This document shows positions 1 through 6,607 of a stretch of DNA of 8,040 nucleotides, piece by piece; position 1 is the stretch's first letter, and every line of letters begins with the position of its first letter. The stretch comes from Elusimicrobiota bacterium (lineage in GTDB: Bacteria > Elusimicrobiota > Elusimicrobia > UBA1565 > UBA9628), in assembly GCA_028717865.1 (NCBI GenBank), contig JAQUMZ010000106.1, positions 1 to 8,040 of the forward strand. The letters are read 5' to 3'. A program made the position numbers and the translations under genes. Under the pieces are notes generated by a model. That model did no database searches. It was not told where the DNA came from and worked only from the letters and a program-made list of their open reading frames with translations.

Positions 1-1330
1 CCCGAGCACGTCCTTCAAGGTCGAGCGCCTGGACCGCCAGGAGTCGGCTTTCTCCCTGGGCATGGGCCGGATTCGCGCCGCTTTCGCGGGCCTGTTGTCG
101 AGCCGCGTCAAGATCAACACCCCGACCGCGGTCTGCTCGGTGCGCGGCACGGTCTTCGAGCTGGGCGCCGACGAGAAAAGCTCCGACGTCAGCATGGCCG
201 AGGGGGTGCTGGAGGTCAAGGACTCCAAGGGCCAGGAGGCCGTGATCTCCTCCGAGGAAACCCTGCGCATCGGCGCGGAGGGCATGGAAAAGCCCCAACT
301 GATCGGCCTGGGCGATCAGCGGGCGCTGGACGCGGTGCGGCCCATGATCGTGGCGCGCGAGACGGCCAACGACCAGACCCGGGCCATGATGGAGGACATG
401 CGCAACCGCGAGCTCAAGGCCGGCGAGGCCCAGTTGGGCAAGGACGTGGTCGACGCCTTCGGCCGGCGCGTGCGCCTCGAGGAGTACTTCCTGAGGCCCA
501 CGCCTTACGAGTTCAAGCTGCTCTTCCTGTCCCTGCGCGAGAACCGCTTCGATTGGGGGCATTTCATAGAGCGCTTCAAGTACCCCATCCCGGACGACCT
601 GACCCAGCTGTCCCAGATCGTGGCCAATACCTATCTTTCGCCCAGCCAGCCCGGCAACTGGCTCAAGTACCTTGAGTTCTACGTGACCAACACCATCGAC
701 TCGGTCAAGGAGACGGTTACCTTGGGCGATCCCGTGCCCGTGAACTTCAAGGGCTACAACAATAACGTCGATCTCATACGCTACTACCCAGCCTCCATGG
801 ACTATGTGCAGACTCTATCGGGGCCGGGCGTGCCGGGGGGCACGCGCAAGCAGTTCCAGCTGACCCAGGAATACGCGTCCAACGTCTTCACCTGGAGGCA
901 GCAGGTCGTTCGAGACGACGGCAGCTTCGATACCCTCATTCACCTCTCTCTCGACCCCACCTGCGTAGACGACGTCGACGCCGGATATACCGGAATCTAT
1001 TTCGACGACAAGTACGGCGATCCGACCATCGATCCGACCACCAGTGTCTCCTATCCCAGCGGGCGCTCGCGGGCCGACTTCCTGACCTCTACGCTCTATC
1101 GCGACGGGAGCACGGTCTCCAGCGAGAAGATTCTGGTATCAAATGACGGCAAGATACTGGATTTCGCCAACGTCGACGCCGACACCTTCGGCAAGCCGGG
1201 CAACTACAACCTGGAGGTCGTGGCCAAGTCCAGCCTCTTCCAGGGCCGCGACATCGACGTGATGATCGCTCCCGAGATCCTGACCCAAAAGAAAGCCGGC
1301 ACCACCACCCCCGACCTCATAAAACCTTAA
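1..1330 (+). CDS. FecR-domain protein, 5' partial
   Basis: The frame is open from base 2 with no in-frame stop, so the gene starts before the window; the ATG at 62 is internal, because the residues before it already read as FecR-like sequence (SSFK-type, then FSLGMGRIRAAF). 442 residues are visible. Near the start is the FecR signature INTPTAVCSVRGTVFELG (bases 113-166), followed by the usual acidic strand-rich stretch that ends around EETLRIG. In the family this beta-rich domain lies outside the cytoplasmic membrane; classic FecR relays a TonB-receptor signal to a sigma factor, but many FecR-domain proteins have no sigma partner. The remaining 330 or so residues match nothing I recognise: a charged helical part, then a Tyr/Asp/Thr-rich region ending DLIKP that looks extracytoplasmic. 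No sigma factor or receptor is visible here. The stop lies 3 nt before a repeat cluster. The domain call is firm; the function is unknown. Confidence 0.8.
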   Translation, partial: PSTSFKVERLDRQESAFSLGMGRIRAAFAGLLSSRVKINTPTAVCSVRGTVFELGADEKSSDVSMAEGVLEVKDSKGQEAVISSEETLRIGAEGMEKPQLIGLGDQRALDAVRPMIVARETANDQTRAMMEDMRNRELKAGEAQLGKDVVDAFGRRVRLEEYFLRPTPYEFKLLFLSLRENRFDWGHFIERFKYPIPDDLTQLSQIVANTYLSPSQPGNWLKYLEFYVTNTIDSVKETVTLGDPVPVNFKGYNNNVDLIRYYPASMDYVQTLSGPGVPGGTRKQFQLTQEYASNVFTWRQQVVRDDGSFDTLIHLSLDPTCVDDVDAGYTGIYFDDKYGDPTIDPTTSVSYPSGRSRADFLTSTLYRDGSTVSSEKILVSNDGKILDFANVDADTFGKPGNYNLEVVAKSSLFQGRDIDVMIAPEILTQKKAGTTTPDLIKP

Positions 1331-1333
1331 CAA

Positions 1334-1435
1334 CGGTGCCAGGCACTGCGTAATTGCATAACTTGGGAATGCACGAATGCAGTGTCTGGCACCATTGTGC
1401 GCAGGGTTATGCAATTCGTGCAATGCCTGGCACCG
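1334..1435. repeat. Cluster of three REP-like repeat copies forming hairpins
   Basis: Three diverged copies of a unit of about 29 nt lie between convergent genes. Copy 1 is 1334-1362 on the plus strand; copy 2 (1365-1394) and copy 3 (1406-1435) are inverted. The shared core, read from the minus strand, is GGTGCCAG(G/A)CA(C/T)TGC. Copies 1 and 3 also share AATTGCATAAC at their inner ends. Bases 1335-1349 can pair with 1379-1393 over 15 positions with only a G-U wobble, or with 1420-1434 with one C-A mismatch, so two alternative hairpins are possible. GTGCC-A-GGCAC is itself a small palindrome. The arrangement resembles REP/BIME elements, which are often spread by RAYT transposases; no transposase is seen here, so the family name is inference. 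By position the hairpins may also act as a two-way terminator for the convergent genes. Confidence 0.75.
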
Positions 1436-2372
1436 TGAGTTCCTCGCGGTCGTGGTATAGGTGGCGGGGGCGCAGGACGGTGCAGCGCGGCGCCAGTTCC
1501 GCCTCGACCCGGCGCAGGAGGGGGAAGGGGTCGGTCCGGCCGAATTTGAGGTTGACCACGAACTTGCGGCACCAGCCGTTTTCGACCCAGCGCAGCAAGA
1601 GCTCCAGGCTCCGCTCGGGCGGGGCGATTATGTCGCAGAATAGCCAATCCGCGCGCCCGGCGGGCTGGAACTTGAAGGCGTCCTCCTGCGCGTGCCGGAT
1701 CAAGGGGTTGTCCTTGGCCGCGCCCTTGAGCGGGCCGTTGTCTACAGCAAGGACCTCGGCTCCGCGCTTGGCCGCGGAATAGCTCCAGCCGCCGGGCGCG
1801 GCCCCGAGGTCCACCACTGTTTCTCCAGCCTGGGGCGACTCGCGCAGGACCGCGTAGGCTTCCTCGACCTTGAGGTATGACCGCGAAGGGGCCTGGGGGT
1901 CGTCCGACATGCGGCGCTGGCCGCCGCCCCAGGCGTCCCGGCAGGCGAAAGCCCGGCCGAAGTCCGCCAGGTATACGAAAAGCCCTTGGGCCGGTCCCAG
2001 GCCGGGGCGCCCAGGCTCGGCCAGGCGCATGACCCGCGCCATCCGGCCGGTCTTTTCCCGGAAGGCGGCCTCCACGCTCTGGCGGCGCGCGCTCAAGCCT
2101 TGGCTGGCCGCGCTTTCGAAGCAAAGGGGCCAGACCGCGTCGTAGCGCAGGTCTTTGCTCGTCTCGAAAAAGTAGTCGGCCAGCGCGCCGGCCAGGGCGT
2201 TGACCGCGCTGCCTCGAAGCTCCACGGGGTCCATGAATGAGAGGTGCGCGAAGCAAAGGTCCACGTGGCGCGCGGAGGAAAGCACCCAGCCGGGTCCCTT
2301 TTCCAGGCAGGCGCCCGCCTCCTTGGCCAAAAAGCCCTCGAACCCGGCTTGGCCGAAGTGGAAGGTCCGCAT
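1407..2372 (-). CDS. rlmM: RlmM-like 23S rRNA 2'-O-ribose methyltransferase
   Basis: The protein of 321 residues (from ATG 2372) closely follows RlmM, which methylates the 2'-OH of C2498 in 23S rRNA using SAM (E. coli numbering). Residues 1-160 correspond to the N-terminal THUMP-containing part and begin MRTFHFGQAGFEGFLAKE, like the RlmM start. The Rossmann methyltransferase part begins SRSYLKVEEAY. Visible landmarks are the SAM loop VDLGAAPGGW (187-196), DNGP (211-214), CDII, ENGWCRK, NLKFG and LYHDREELTV. The K-D-K-E tetrad is therefore K168, D247, K276 and a Glu of DREEL (310/311). Two upstream ATGs (2378, 2402) are possible, but homology and the TATACT hexamer favour 2372. E. coli RlmM has 366 residues. 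Here the tail after HDREELTV is replaced by PGIARIA and a stop from the repeat cluster, while catalytic residues are kept. A related FtsJ-type enzyme with another target is possible. Confidence 0.85.
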   Translation of the reverse strand: MRTFHFGQAGFEGFLAKEAGACLEKGPGWVLSSARHVDLCFAHLSFMDPVELRGSAVNALAGALADYFFETSKDLRYDAVWPLCFESAASQGLSARRQSVEAAFREKTGRMARVMRLAEPGRPGLGPAQGLFVYLADFGRAFACRDAWGGGQRRMSDDPQAPSRSYLKVEEAYAVLRESPQAGETVVDLGAAPGGWSYSAAKRGAEVLAVDNGPLKGAAKDNPLIRHAQEDAFKFQPAGRADWLFCDIIAPPERSLELLLRWVENGWCRKFVVNLKFGRTDPFPLLRRVEAELAPRCTVLRPRHLYHDREELTVPGIARIA

Positions 2373-2378
2373 ATGCAT

Positions 2379-2384
2379 AGTATA
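2379..2384 (-). promoter_or_regulatory. -10-like TATACT for rlmM, probably leaderless
   Basis: Read on the minus strand, TATACT is followed by ATGCAT and then the chosen start ATG (2372), so transcription would begin about at the start codon. There is no Shine-Dalgarno-like sequence in the preceding 25 nt and no good -35 box at 17-bp spacing. This is inferred from sequence only. Confidence 0.4.
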
Positions 2385-2467
2385 GGACAAGAGGCCCAAC
2401 ATTTAGGGCGTCTTTTGACTTCTCCAGATTGCCCTTCCGGCCCGCGCCGGGCGGGGCGCGTTCGGGC

Positions 2468-2473
2468 TACACT
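2468..2473 (+). promoter_or_regulatory. -10-like TACACT for the prolyl oligopeptidase gene, probably leaderless
   Basis: TACACT lies 5 nt before the ATG at 2479. The sequence ahead of it (CGCGTTCGGGC) holds no Shine-Dalgarno motif. A TTGACT at 2415-2420 looks like a -35 box but is 47 nt from this hexamer, too far to pair with it. The spacing to the start codon mirrors that of the divergent rlmM gene, which suggests a leaderless mRNA here too. Confidence 0.35.
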
Positions 2474-2478
2474 ACATC

Positions 2479-4872
2479 ATGCCCCGAATCCCGCGTTTTA
2501 TCTTCTATCCCGTAGTTTTCGTGCTTTCCGCCGTCCCGGTTTTGGGCGGGCCGATTCGCCTGTCGGTTCGGCCCGTTTCCCTGAACGTGCCCAATCCCGT
2601 CTCGGCCGGCCTCAAGGTCGTCCGGCCCGGCATCGGCCCGGCAGTCGGCGCTCCCGCGGCGGCGCTTCCGGCGTTGGCGCCCAAGGCCGATGTCGCGCCG
2701 TCGGCGCCGGAGGCCGCGCCGGCCCTGGTCCAAGCCGAGGCCGCCCTCCCCGCGCGCGAAAATGCCGCCGGAACGCTTGACGCAGCCTTCGACGGCTCCG
2801 GCCCGCCGGCCACGCGCCGCGACGAGTCGGTCGCGGACGACTATTTTGGGGTCAAGGTCAAGGACCCCTATCGCTGGCTCGAGGACGACAACTCCGAGGA
2901 AACGAAGGCCTGGGCCGAGGCCCAGAACCGCTACACCGAGGATTCGTTGTCCGAAATCCCAGAGCGCAAAGAGATCGTCGAGCGGCTCAAACAGCTGTGG
3001 AACTACGAGCACTTCACGGTCCCCGAGAAGGTCGGCAAGCATTGGATTTATTTTCACAACAGCGGATTGCAGAATCAGGATGTGCTCTACAAAGCCCGGC
3101 GGCTCTACGGGGAAAGGCAAGTTCTGCTCGATCCCAATACCCTCGCCTCCGACGGCACGGCGGCGCTTTCAGGTCTGTCCTTCTCCGAGGATGGGCGGCT
3201 GATGGCTTACGGCATATCGCGGGCCGGGTCGGATTGGAAGGTCTGGCGGGTGCGCGACGTCGAGACGGGCCGGGATTTGCCGGACGAAATTCACTGGGCG
3301 AAATTCACGGGCGTTTCCTGGGCCAAGGACGGCAAGGGTTTCTATTACACGCGTTTCCCCGAGCCGAAGCCGGGCGACGAAGGCAAGGGCGCCAATGAGA
3401 ACGCAAAAGTCTATTTCCACAAGCTGGGGGACAAGCAGGAGAGAGACGTGCTCGTTTACGAGCGCCCGGATCATCCGGACTGGACCTTCGGCGTGGTCCG
3501 AACCGAGGATGAGCGCCACCTCCTCCTTTATCAGGACGAGGGTACGGAGCCGAAGAACCGCATCTTCATCAAGGACCTGCGCAAGCCTGGATCGCGATTC
3601 AAGCCGCTCTTTGACGCCTTCGACGCGCAGTACAGCATAATAGACAGCGATGGCGACCGGTTCTACGTTCATACGACGAAAGACGCCCCGCGCGGCAAGC
3701 TCGTGGCCGTGGATATCCGCCGGCCGGAGCCTGAGCATTGGACGACCGTGATTCCGCAATCGGATAAAGAGGTCTTGAGGGGAGTGACGCGGGTCGGCAA
3801 GCGTTTCGTAGCGGTTTGGGAAAAGGACGCGCACGGAGTCATGCGGGTCTACGGGCCGCGCGGCGCTTTGCGCTACGAGGTGGCCTTGCCGGCGCTGGGC
3901 TCGGTGAGCGGCTTGTCGCCGTCGTCGCGCCGGGACACCCGGGGCGGATACTTGAGCTTCTCCTCGTTCAATCACCCGCGCACCAACTTCCATCTGAACC
4001 TGGACACCGGCAAGCTGCGCGCCTATCGGCGTCCGAAGGTGCCGATGGATCCGTCGCGCTACGAGGTCAAGCAGGTCTTCTACCCCTCCAAGGACGGGAC
4101 CAGCATACCGATGTTCATAGTCCACAAGAAGGGGCTGAAGCTGGACGGCGCCAATCCAACCTACCTCTACGGCTACGGCGGCTTCAACATATCCCTGAAT
4201 CCCTATTTCAGCGGGGCGAACGTAGCCTGGCTGGAGCGGGGCGGGATATACGCGGTGGCCAACCTGCGCGGCGGGGGGGAGTACGGTCAGGAGTGGCACG
4301 ACGCCGGCCGCCTGGACAAGAAGCAGAACGTCTTCGACGACTTCATAGCGGCCGCGGAGTACCTGATCCGCGAGAAGTACACTTCGACGCCGAAACTTGC
4401 CATAGGCGGCGGCTCCAACGGCGGGCTGCTGGTGGGCGCGGTCATGACCCAGCGGCCGGACCTCTTCGCCGCGGCCGCGCCGGAGGTGGGCGTCTTGGAC
4501 ATGCTGCGCTTCCACCTTTTCACCATCGGGGCGGCCTGGAAGAGCGACTACGGCAGCAGCGAGACCAAGGAGGGGTTCGAGACTCTGATCAAGTATTCTC
4601 CCCTGCACAACGTGCGGCCGGGAACGAAGTATCCCGAGACCATGGTGATGACGGGCGACCACGACGACCGGGTGGTGCCCGCGCACAGCTTCAAGTTCGC
4701 GGCGGCCCTGCAGGCGGCCCAGGCGGGGCTGGGCCGGATACTTCTGCGCGTGGAGCGCGACGCCGGCCACGGCGCGGGCAAGCCGCTGGAGAAACAGGCG
4801 CAAGAGATCGCGGATCTATGGGCGTTCCTGCTCCGAGCCTTGGGGGTTTCCCGGGGAACGCCCCGAGCGTAA
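2479..4872 (+). CDS. Secreted prolyl oligopeptidase (peptidase family S9A)
   Basis: A serine peptidase of 797 residues that in this family cuts short peptides after proline. Residues 1-23 are a signal peptide (PRIPR, a hydrophobic core, then VPVLGG), so it should act outside the cytoplasm. Residues 24-108 are a Pro/Ala/Val-rich linker absent from standard enzymes of about 700 aa. The family N-terminal segment starts near 113 (DESVADDYFGVKVKDPYRWLEDDNSE), the beta-propeller follows to about 520, and then the alpha/beta-hydrolase domain. Aligned by eye with pig enzyme, the triad is S646 (GGGSNGG), D729 (DHDDRVVP) and H764 (AGHGAGKP). The oxyanion Tyr is Y566 (YGYGGFN), the proline-stacking Trp is W687 (AAWKSDYG) and the substrate-binding Arg is R731. 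Keeping W687 and R731 supports prolyl specificity over oligopeptidase B. The start is the only ATG ahead of the signal peptide; there is no ribosome binding site. The gene is intact. Confidence 0.93.
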   Translation: MPRIPRFIFYPVVFVLSAVPVLGGPIRLSVRPVSLNVPNPVSAGLKVVRPGIGPAVGAPAAALPALAPKADVAPSAPEAAPALVQAEAALPARENAAGTLDAAFDGSGPPATRRDESVADDYFGVKVKDPYRWLEDDNSEETKAWAEAQNRYTEDSLSEIPERKEIVERLKQLWNYEHFTVPEKVGKHWIYFHNSGLQNQDVLYKARRLYGERQVLLDPNTLASDGTAALSGLSFSEDGRLMAYGISRAGSDWKVWRVRDVETGRDLPDEIHWAKFTGVSWAKDGKGFYYTRFPEPKPGDEGKGANENAKVYFHKLGDKQERDVLVYERPDHPDWTFGVVRTEDERHLLLYQDEGTEPKNRIFIKDLRKPGSRFKPLFDAFDAQYSIIDSDGDRFYVHTTKDAPRGKLVAVDIRRPEPEHWTTVIPQSDKEVLRGVTRVGKRFVAVWEKDAHGVMRVYGPRGALRYEVALPALGSVSGLSPSSRRDTRGGYLSFSSFNHPRTNFHLNLDTGKLRAYRRPKVPMDPSRYEVKQVFYPSKDGTSIPMFIVHKKGLKLDGANPTYLYGYGGFNISLNPYFSGANVAWLERGGIYAVANLRGGGEYGQEWHDAGRLDKKQNVFDDFIAAAEYLIREKYTSTPKLAIGGGSNGGLLVGAVMTQRPDLFAAAAPEVGVLDMLRFHLFTIGAAWKSDYGSSETKEGFETLIKYSPLHNVRPGTKYPETMVMTGDHDDRVVPAHSFKFAAALQAAQAGLGRILLRVERDAGHGAGKPLEKQAQEIADLWAFLLRALGVSRGTPRA

Positions 4873-4898
4873 GGCCTTCCGGCGGCCCTCCGGAGTGG

Positions 4899-4916
4899 TA
4901 GAATGGAATTGGAGGG
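4899..4916 (+). promoter_or_regulatory. -10-like TAGAAT and Shine-Dalgarno of the 69-aa gene
   Basis: TAGAAT (4899-4904) is followed by GGAGGG (4911-4916), which is 7 nt from the ATG at 4924. The ribosome binding site is strong and decides the start over the in-frame ATG at 4903. No convincing -35 box lies 17 bp upstream (CTTCCG). The gene may have its own promoter or be read through from the peptidase gene, 51 nt upstream. Confidence 0.5.
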
Positions 4917-4923
4917 TAAAGCT

Positions 4924-5133
4924 ATGCAGATACCTTTCAACAAGCGCAGCAACCTCCTGCGGCGGTCCGATGAGGCCGAGCCCGAGCAGGCGCGGCGGCG
5001 TCCTCACGACGAGTTGGGCGGCGTTTATGGAGGATTTAGCGCCCAGATGGCCCGAAACCGCAGGCACTCCAAGAGCGCGCGCAAGGCGGACATGCGGCCG
5101 CATGGAGGCCGGCACGTCAAGGGTGTAGCTTAA
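4924..5133 (+). CDS. Small basic protein of unknown function, 69 aa
   Basis: I do not recognise this protein. It reads MQIPFNKRSNLLRRSDEAEP at its start, then an Arg-rich patch (ARRRPHDE), a Gly/aromatic turn (LGGVYGGFSA) and a basic tail (QMARNRRHSKSARKADMRPH and GGRHVKGVA). It has 16 Lys/Arg against 7 Asp/Glu, no cysteine, no membrane segment and no signal peptide, so a cytoplasmic nucleic-acid- or ribosome-binding role is conceivable but unproven. Coding is supported by GGAGGG at 7-nt spacing and by the way the frame fills the gap between its neighbours exactly. Its stop shares the bases TTAA with the stop of the convergent glgC. Two overlapping frames (4895-5128 plus and 4816-5115 minus) have no such start signal. 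Low-complexity basic composition means a chance open frame in GC-rich DNA is not excluded. Confidence 0.6.
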   Translation: MQIPFNKRSNLLRRSDEAEPEQARRRPHDELGGVYGGFSAQMARNRRHSKSARKADMRPHGGRHVKGVA

Positions 5134-6422
5134 AACCTGGTTTCAGGCGGCAGGACGGCGTTCTTCGGGATGACCACGATGCCGTCGCGAATGAAGTAGT
5201 TGGGCGCGTCGAATTCGGGCGGCTTGCCCTCGGGCGTGATCACCGAGCCTTCGCCGATGCGGGCGTTTTTGTCTATGATGGCGCGGTGTATGCGGCAGCC
5301 GCGTCCGATGCCCAGGCGCGGGACGCGGTTGCGCTCGGCGACGTCCCCGCGCTCGTAGAAATCCGCGCCCATGATCACGGTCTCGGCGATGTCGCAGCCG
5401 GCCGAGATGATGCTGCGCAGCCCCACCACGCTGCGCTCGATGCGCGAGTCGTCTATGATGCAGCCGTCGGATAAAACCGCCTGCTTGATCATGCCGCCGT
5501 TGACCTTGGAGGCGGGCAGGGCCCGGGCGTGGGTGTAGATGGGGGCCTGCGGCTCGAAGAAATCGAAGCGCGGCAGGTAGTCGGTCAGGGCGATGTTGGC
5601 GTCGAAGAAGCTGCGGATGGTCCCGATGTCCTCCCAATAGCCCCGGCAGGGGTAGGCCAGCACCCGCAGTTTTCCGATCGCGCGCGGCATGATGTGGTGG
5701 CCGAAGTCGGTCAGGTCGTTATCCAGGGCCTCGGCCAGCTTCTCGCGGTTGAAGATGTAGATGCCCATGTTGGCCAGGTAGGCGGGCTCCTGGCCTTCGA
5801 GGTCCAGCCGGCGGCGCGCGGCCTCGTCGAGCGCCAGCCCCGCCAGGGCGGCCTCGTCCCCGGGTTTCTCCACGAAACGCGTGATCCGGCCCTCGGCGTC
5901 GGCGGCGAGTATCCCCATGCGGCAGCACTCGCTTCTAGCCACCGGCATGGCGGCCACGGTGATGTCGGCCTTGGACGCCGCGTGCCGGGCCAGCATTTCG
6001 GCGAAGTCGATGCGGTAGAGCTGATCGCCGGAGAGGATCAGCACGTAGGGATACTCCTCCAGCGCCAGGTAGCGCAGGTTCTGGCGCACCGCGTCGGCCG
6101 TGCCCTGGTACCACTCCGAGCCGGCGGGGGTCTGCTGGGCGGCCAGGATCTCGACGAAGCCGTTGGAGAAGACGTCGAAGTGGTAGGTCAGCTTGACGTG
6201 CTTGTGCAGGGAGGCCGAGTTGAACTGGGTCAGCAGGAAGATGTGCTCGATGCCGGAGTTGATGCAGTTGCTGATCGGGATGTCGACCAGCCGGTACTTG
6301 CCGCCGAAGGGCACGGCGGGTTTGGCGCGCATGCGGGTCAAGGGGAAAAGCCGCTTGCCCGCCCCGCCGCCCATGATCACGGCCAGCGTCTTGCGTTCCA
6401 GGCCCCGGTGATCGTCGTCCAT
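5130..6422 (-). CDS. glgC: Glucose-1-phosphate adenylyltransferase (ADP-glucose pyrophosphorylase)
   Basis: A protein of 430 residues that makes ADP-glucose from ATP and glucose-1-phosphate, the committing step of bacterial glycogen synthesis in the cytoplasm. The nucleotidyltransferase domain has GGGAGKRLFPLT (18-29), RAKPAVPFGGKYRLVDIPISNC (from 32), the substrate segment EWYQGTADAVRQN, the metal-binding SGDQLYRID (D133), FVEKP (K186) and GYWEDIGTI (261-269). The C-terminal left-handed beta-helix follows, with SVVGLRSIISAGCDI, ETVIMGADFYE and AIIDKNARIGEGSVI. Wording such as YWEDIGTI, APIYT, SVVGLRS and MGADFYE is closer to the plant/cyanobacterial enzymes than to E. coli GlgC. The start is ATG 6422, 5 nt after AGGAGG; the frame runs further upstream, to 6659, but that extension is Arg/Pro-rich and lies ahead of the promoter. 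No other glg gene is in the window. Its stop overlaps that of the convergent small gene by 4 nt. Confidence 0.96.
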   Translation of the reverse strand: MDDDHRGLERKTLAVIMGGGAGKRLFPLTRMRAKPAVPFGGKYRLVDIPISNCINSGIEHIFLLTQFNSASLHKHVKLTYHFDVFSNGFVEILAAQQTPAGSEWYQGTADAVRQNLRYLALEEYPYVLILSGDQLYRIDFAEMLARHAASKADITVAAMPVARSECCRMGILAADAEGRITRFVEKPGDEAALAGLALDEAARRRLDLEGQEPAYLANMGIYIFNREKLAEALDNDLTDFGHHIMPRAIGKLRVLAYPCRGYWEDIGTIRSFFDANIALTDYLPRFDFFEPQAPIYTHARALPASKVNGGMIKQAVLSDGCIIDDSRIERSVVGLRSIISAGCDIAETVIMGADFYERGDVAERNRVPRLGIGRGCRIHRAIIDKNARIGEGSVITPEGKPPEFDAPNYFIRDGIVVIPKNAVLPPETRF

Positions 6423-6427
6423 GCGCG

Positions 6428-6449
6428 CCTCCTGAGGGCGCCCATTATA
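6428..6449 (-). promoter_or_regulatory. glgC promoter -10 (TATAAT) and Shine-Dalgarno (AGGAGG)
   Basis: On the minus strand a consensus TATAAT (6444-6449) precedes AGGAGG (6428-6433), which is 5 nt before the glgC ATG. This predicts a very short leader of about 15 nt. The -35 position at 17-bp spacing reads GCGCCC, which is not a sigma-70 box; a TTGACT further up lies 26 nt from the -10, too far. The -10 call is good; the -35 is unassigned. Confidence 0.6.
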
Positions 6450-6500
6450 CCGAAAATGCGGCCGGGGGGCGCGAGAGTCAAGATGAGCGCAACAACGGAA

Positions 6501-6526
6501 CGGCGCCGGCCGGAGTGCCGGCGCCG
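6501..6526 (-). terminator. GC-rich hairpin, possible terminator
   Basis: A perfect 10-bp stem CGGCGCCGGC / GCCGGCGCCG with a 6-nt loop. On the minus strand it is followed by the moderately T-rich TTCCGTTGTTG, so it could end the transcript of the permease-SDR operon, about 175 nt past the SDR stop. It is the best of the three hairpins by loop size and following bases. Confidence 0.45.
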
Positions 6527-6527
6527 G

Positions 6528-6561
6528 GGTCCGCGCCCTCCCTGGCGGTCGGGCGCGGACC
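6528..6561. repeat. Inverted repeat, 11-bp perfect stem
   Basis: GGTCCGCGCCC (6528-6538) pairs perfectly with GGGCGCGGACC (6551-6561) around a 12-nt loop. It begins one base after the neighbouring hairpin ends. No T-run follows on either strand, so a terminator role is doubtful. Confidence 0.55.
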
Positions 6562-6607
6562 GCAGGTGCGGCGGAGGCCATCATGTCGTTGCCGTAAACC
6601 AGCGCGG

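Noticed and set aside
1354..1782. Plus-strand frame starting in the repeat cluster (142 aa)
   Set aside because: It is opposite rlmM, Ser/Arg-rich, with no start signal.
2415..2420. TTGACT as a -35 box for the peptidase gene
   Set aside because: No -10-like hexamer occurs 16-18 bp downstream; the nearest candidate is 47 nt away.
3169..4803. Long minus-strand open frame (544 aa) inside the peptidase gene
   Set aside because: It is antisense to an intact, motif-rich gene in GC-rich DNA; its translation is Arg/Val-rich with no recognisable domain.
3816..4901. Plus-strand frame of 361 aa overlapping the peptidase C-terminal half
   Set aside because: It is the +1-type frame of the peptidase gene, Arg/Gly-rich, and the catalytic residues lie in the other frame without a break, so it is not a frameshift product.
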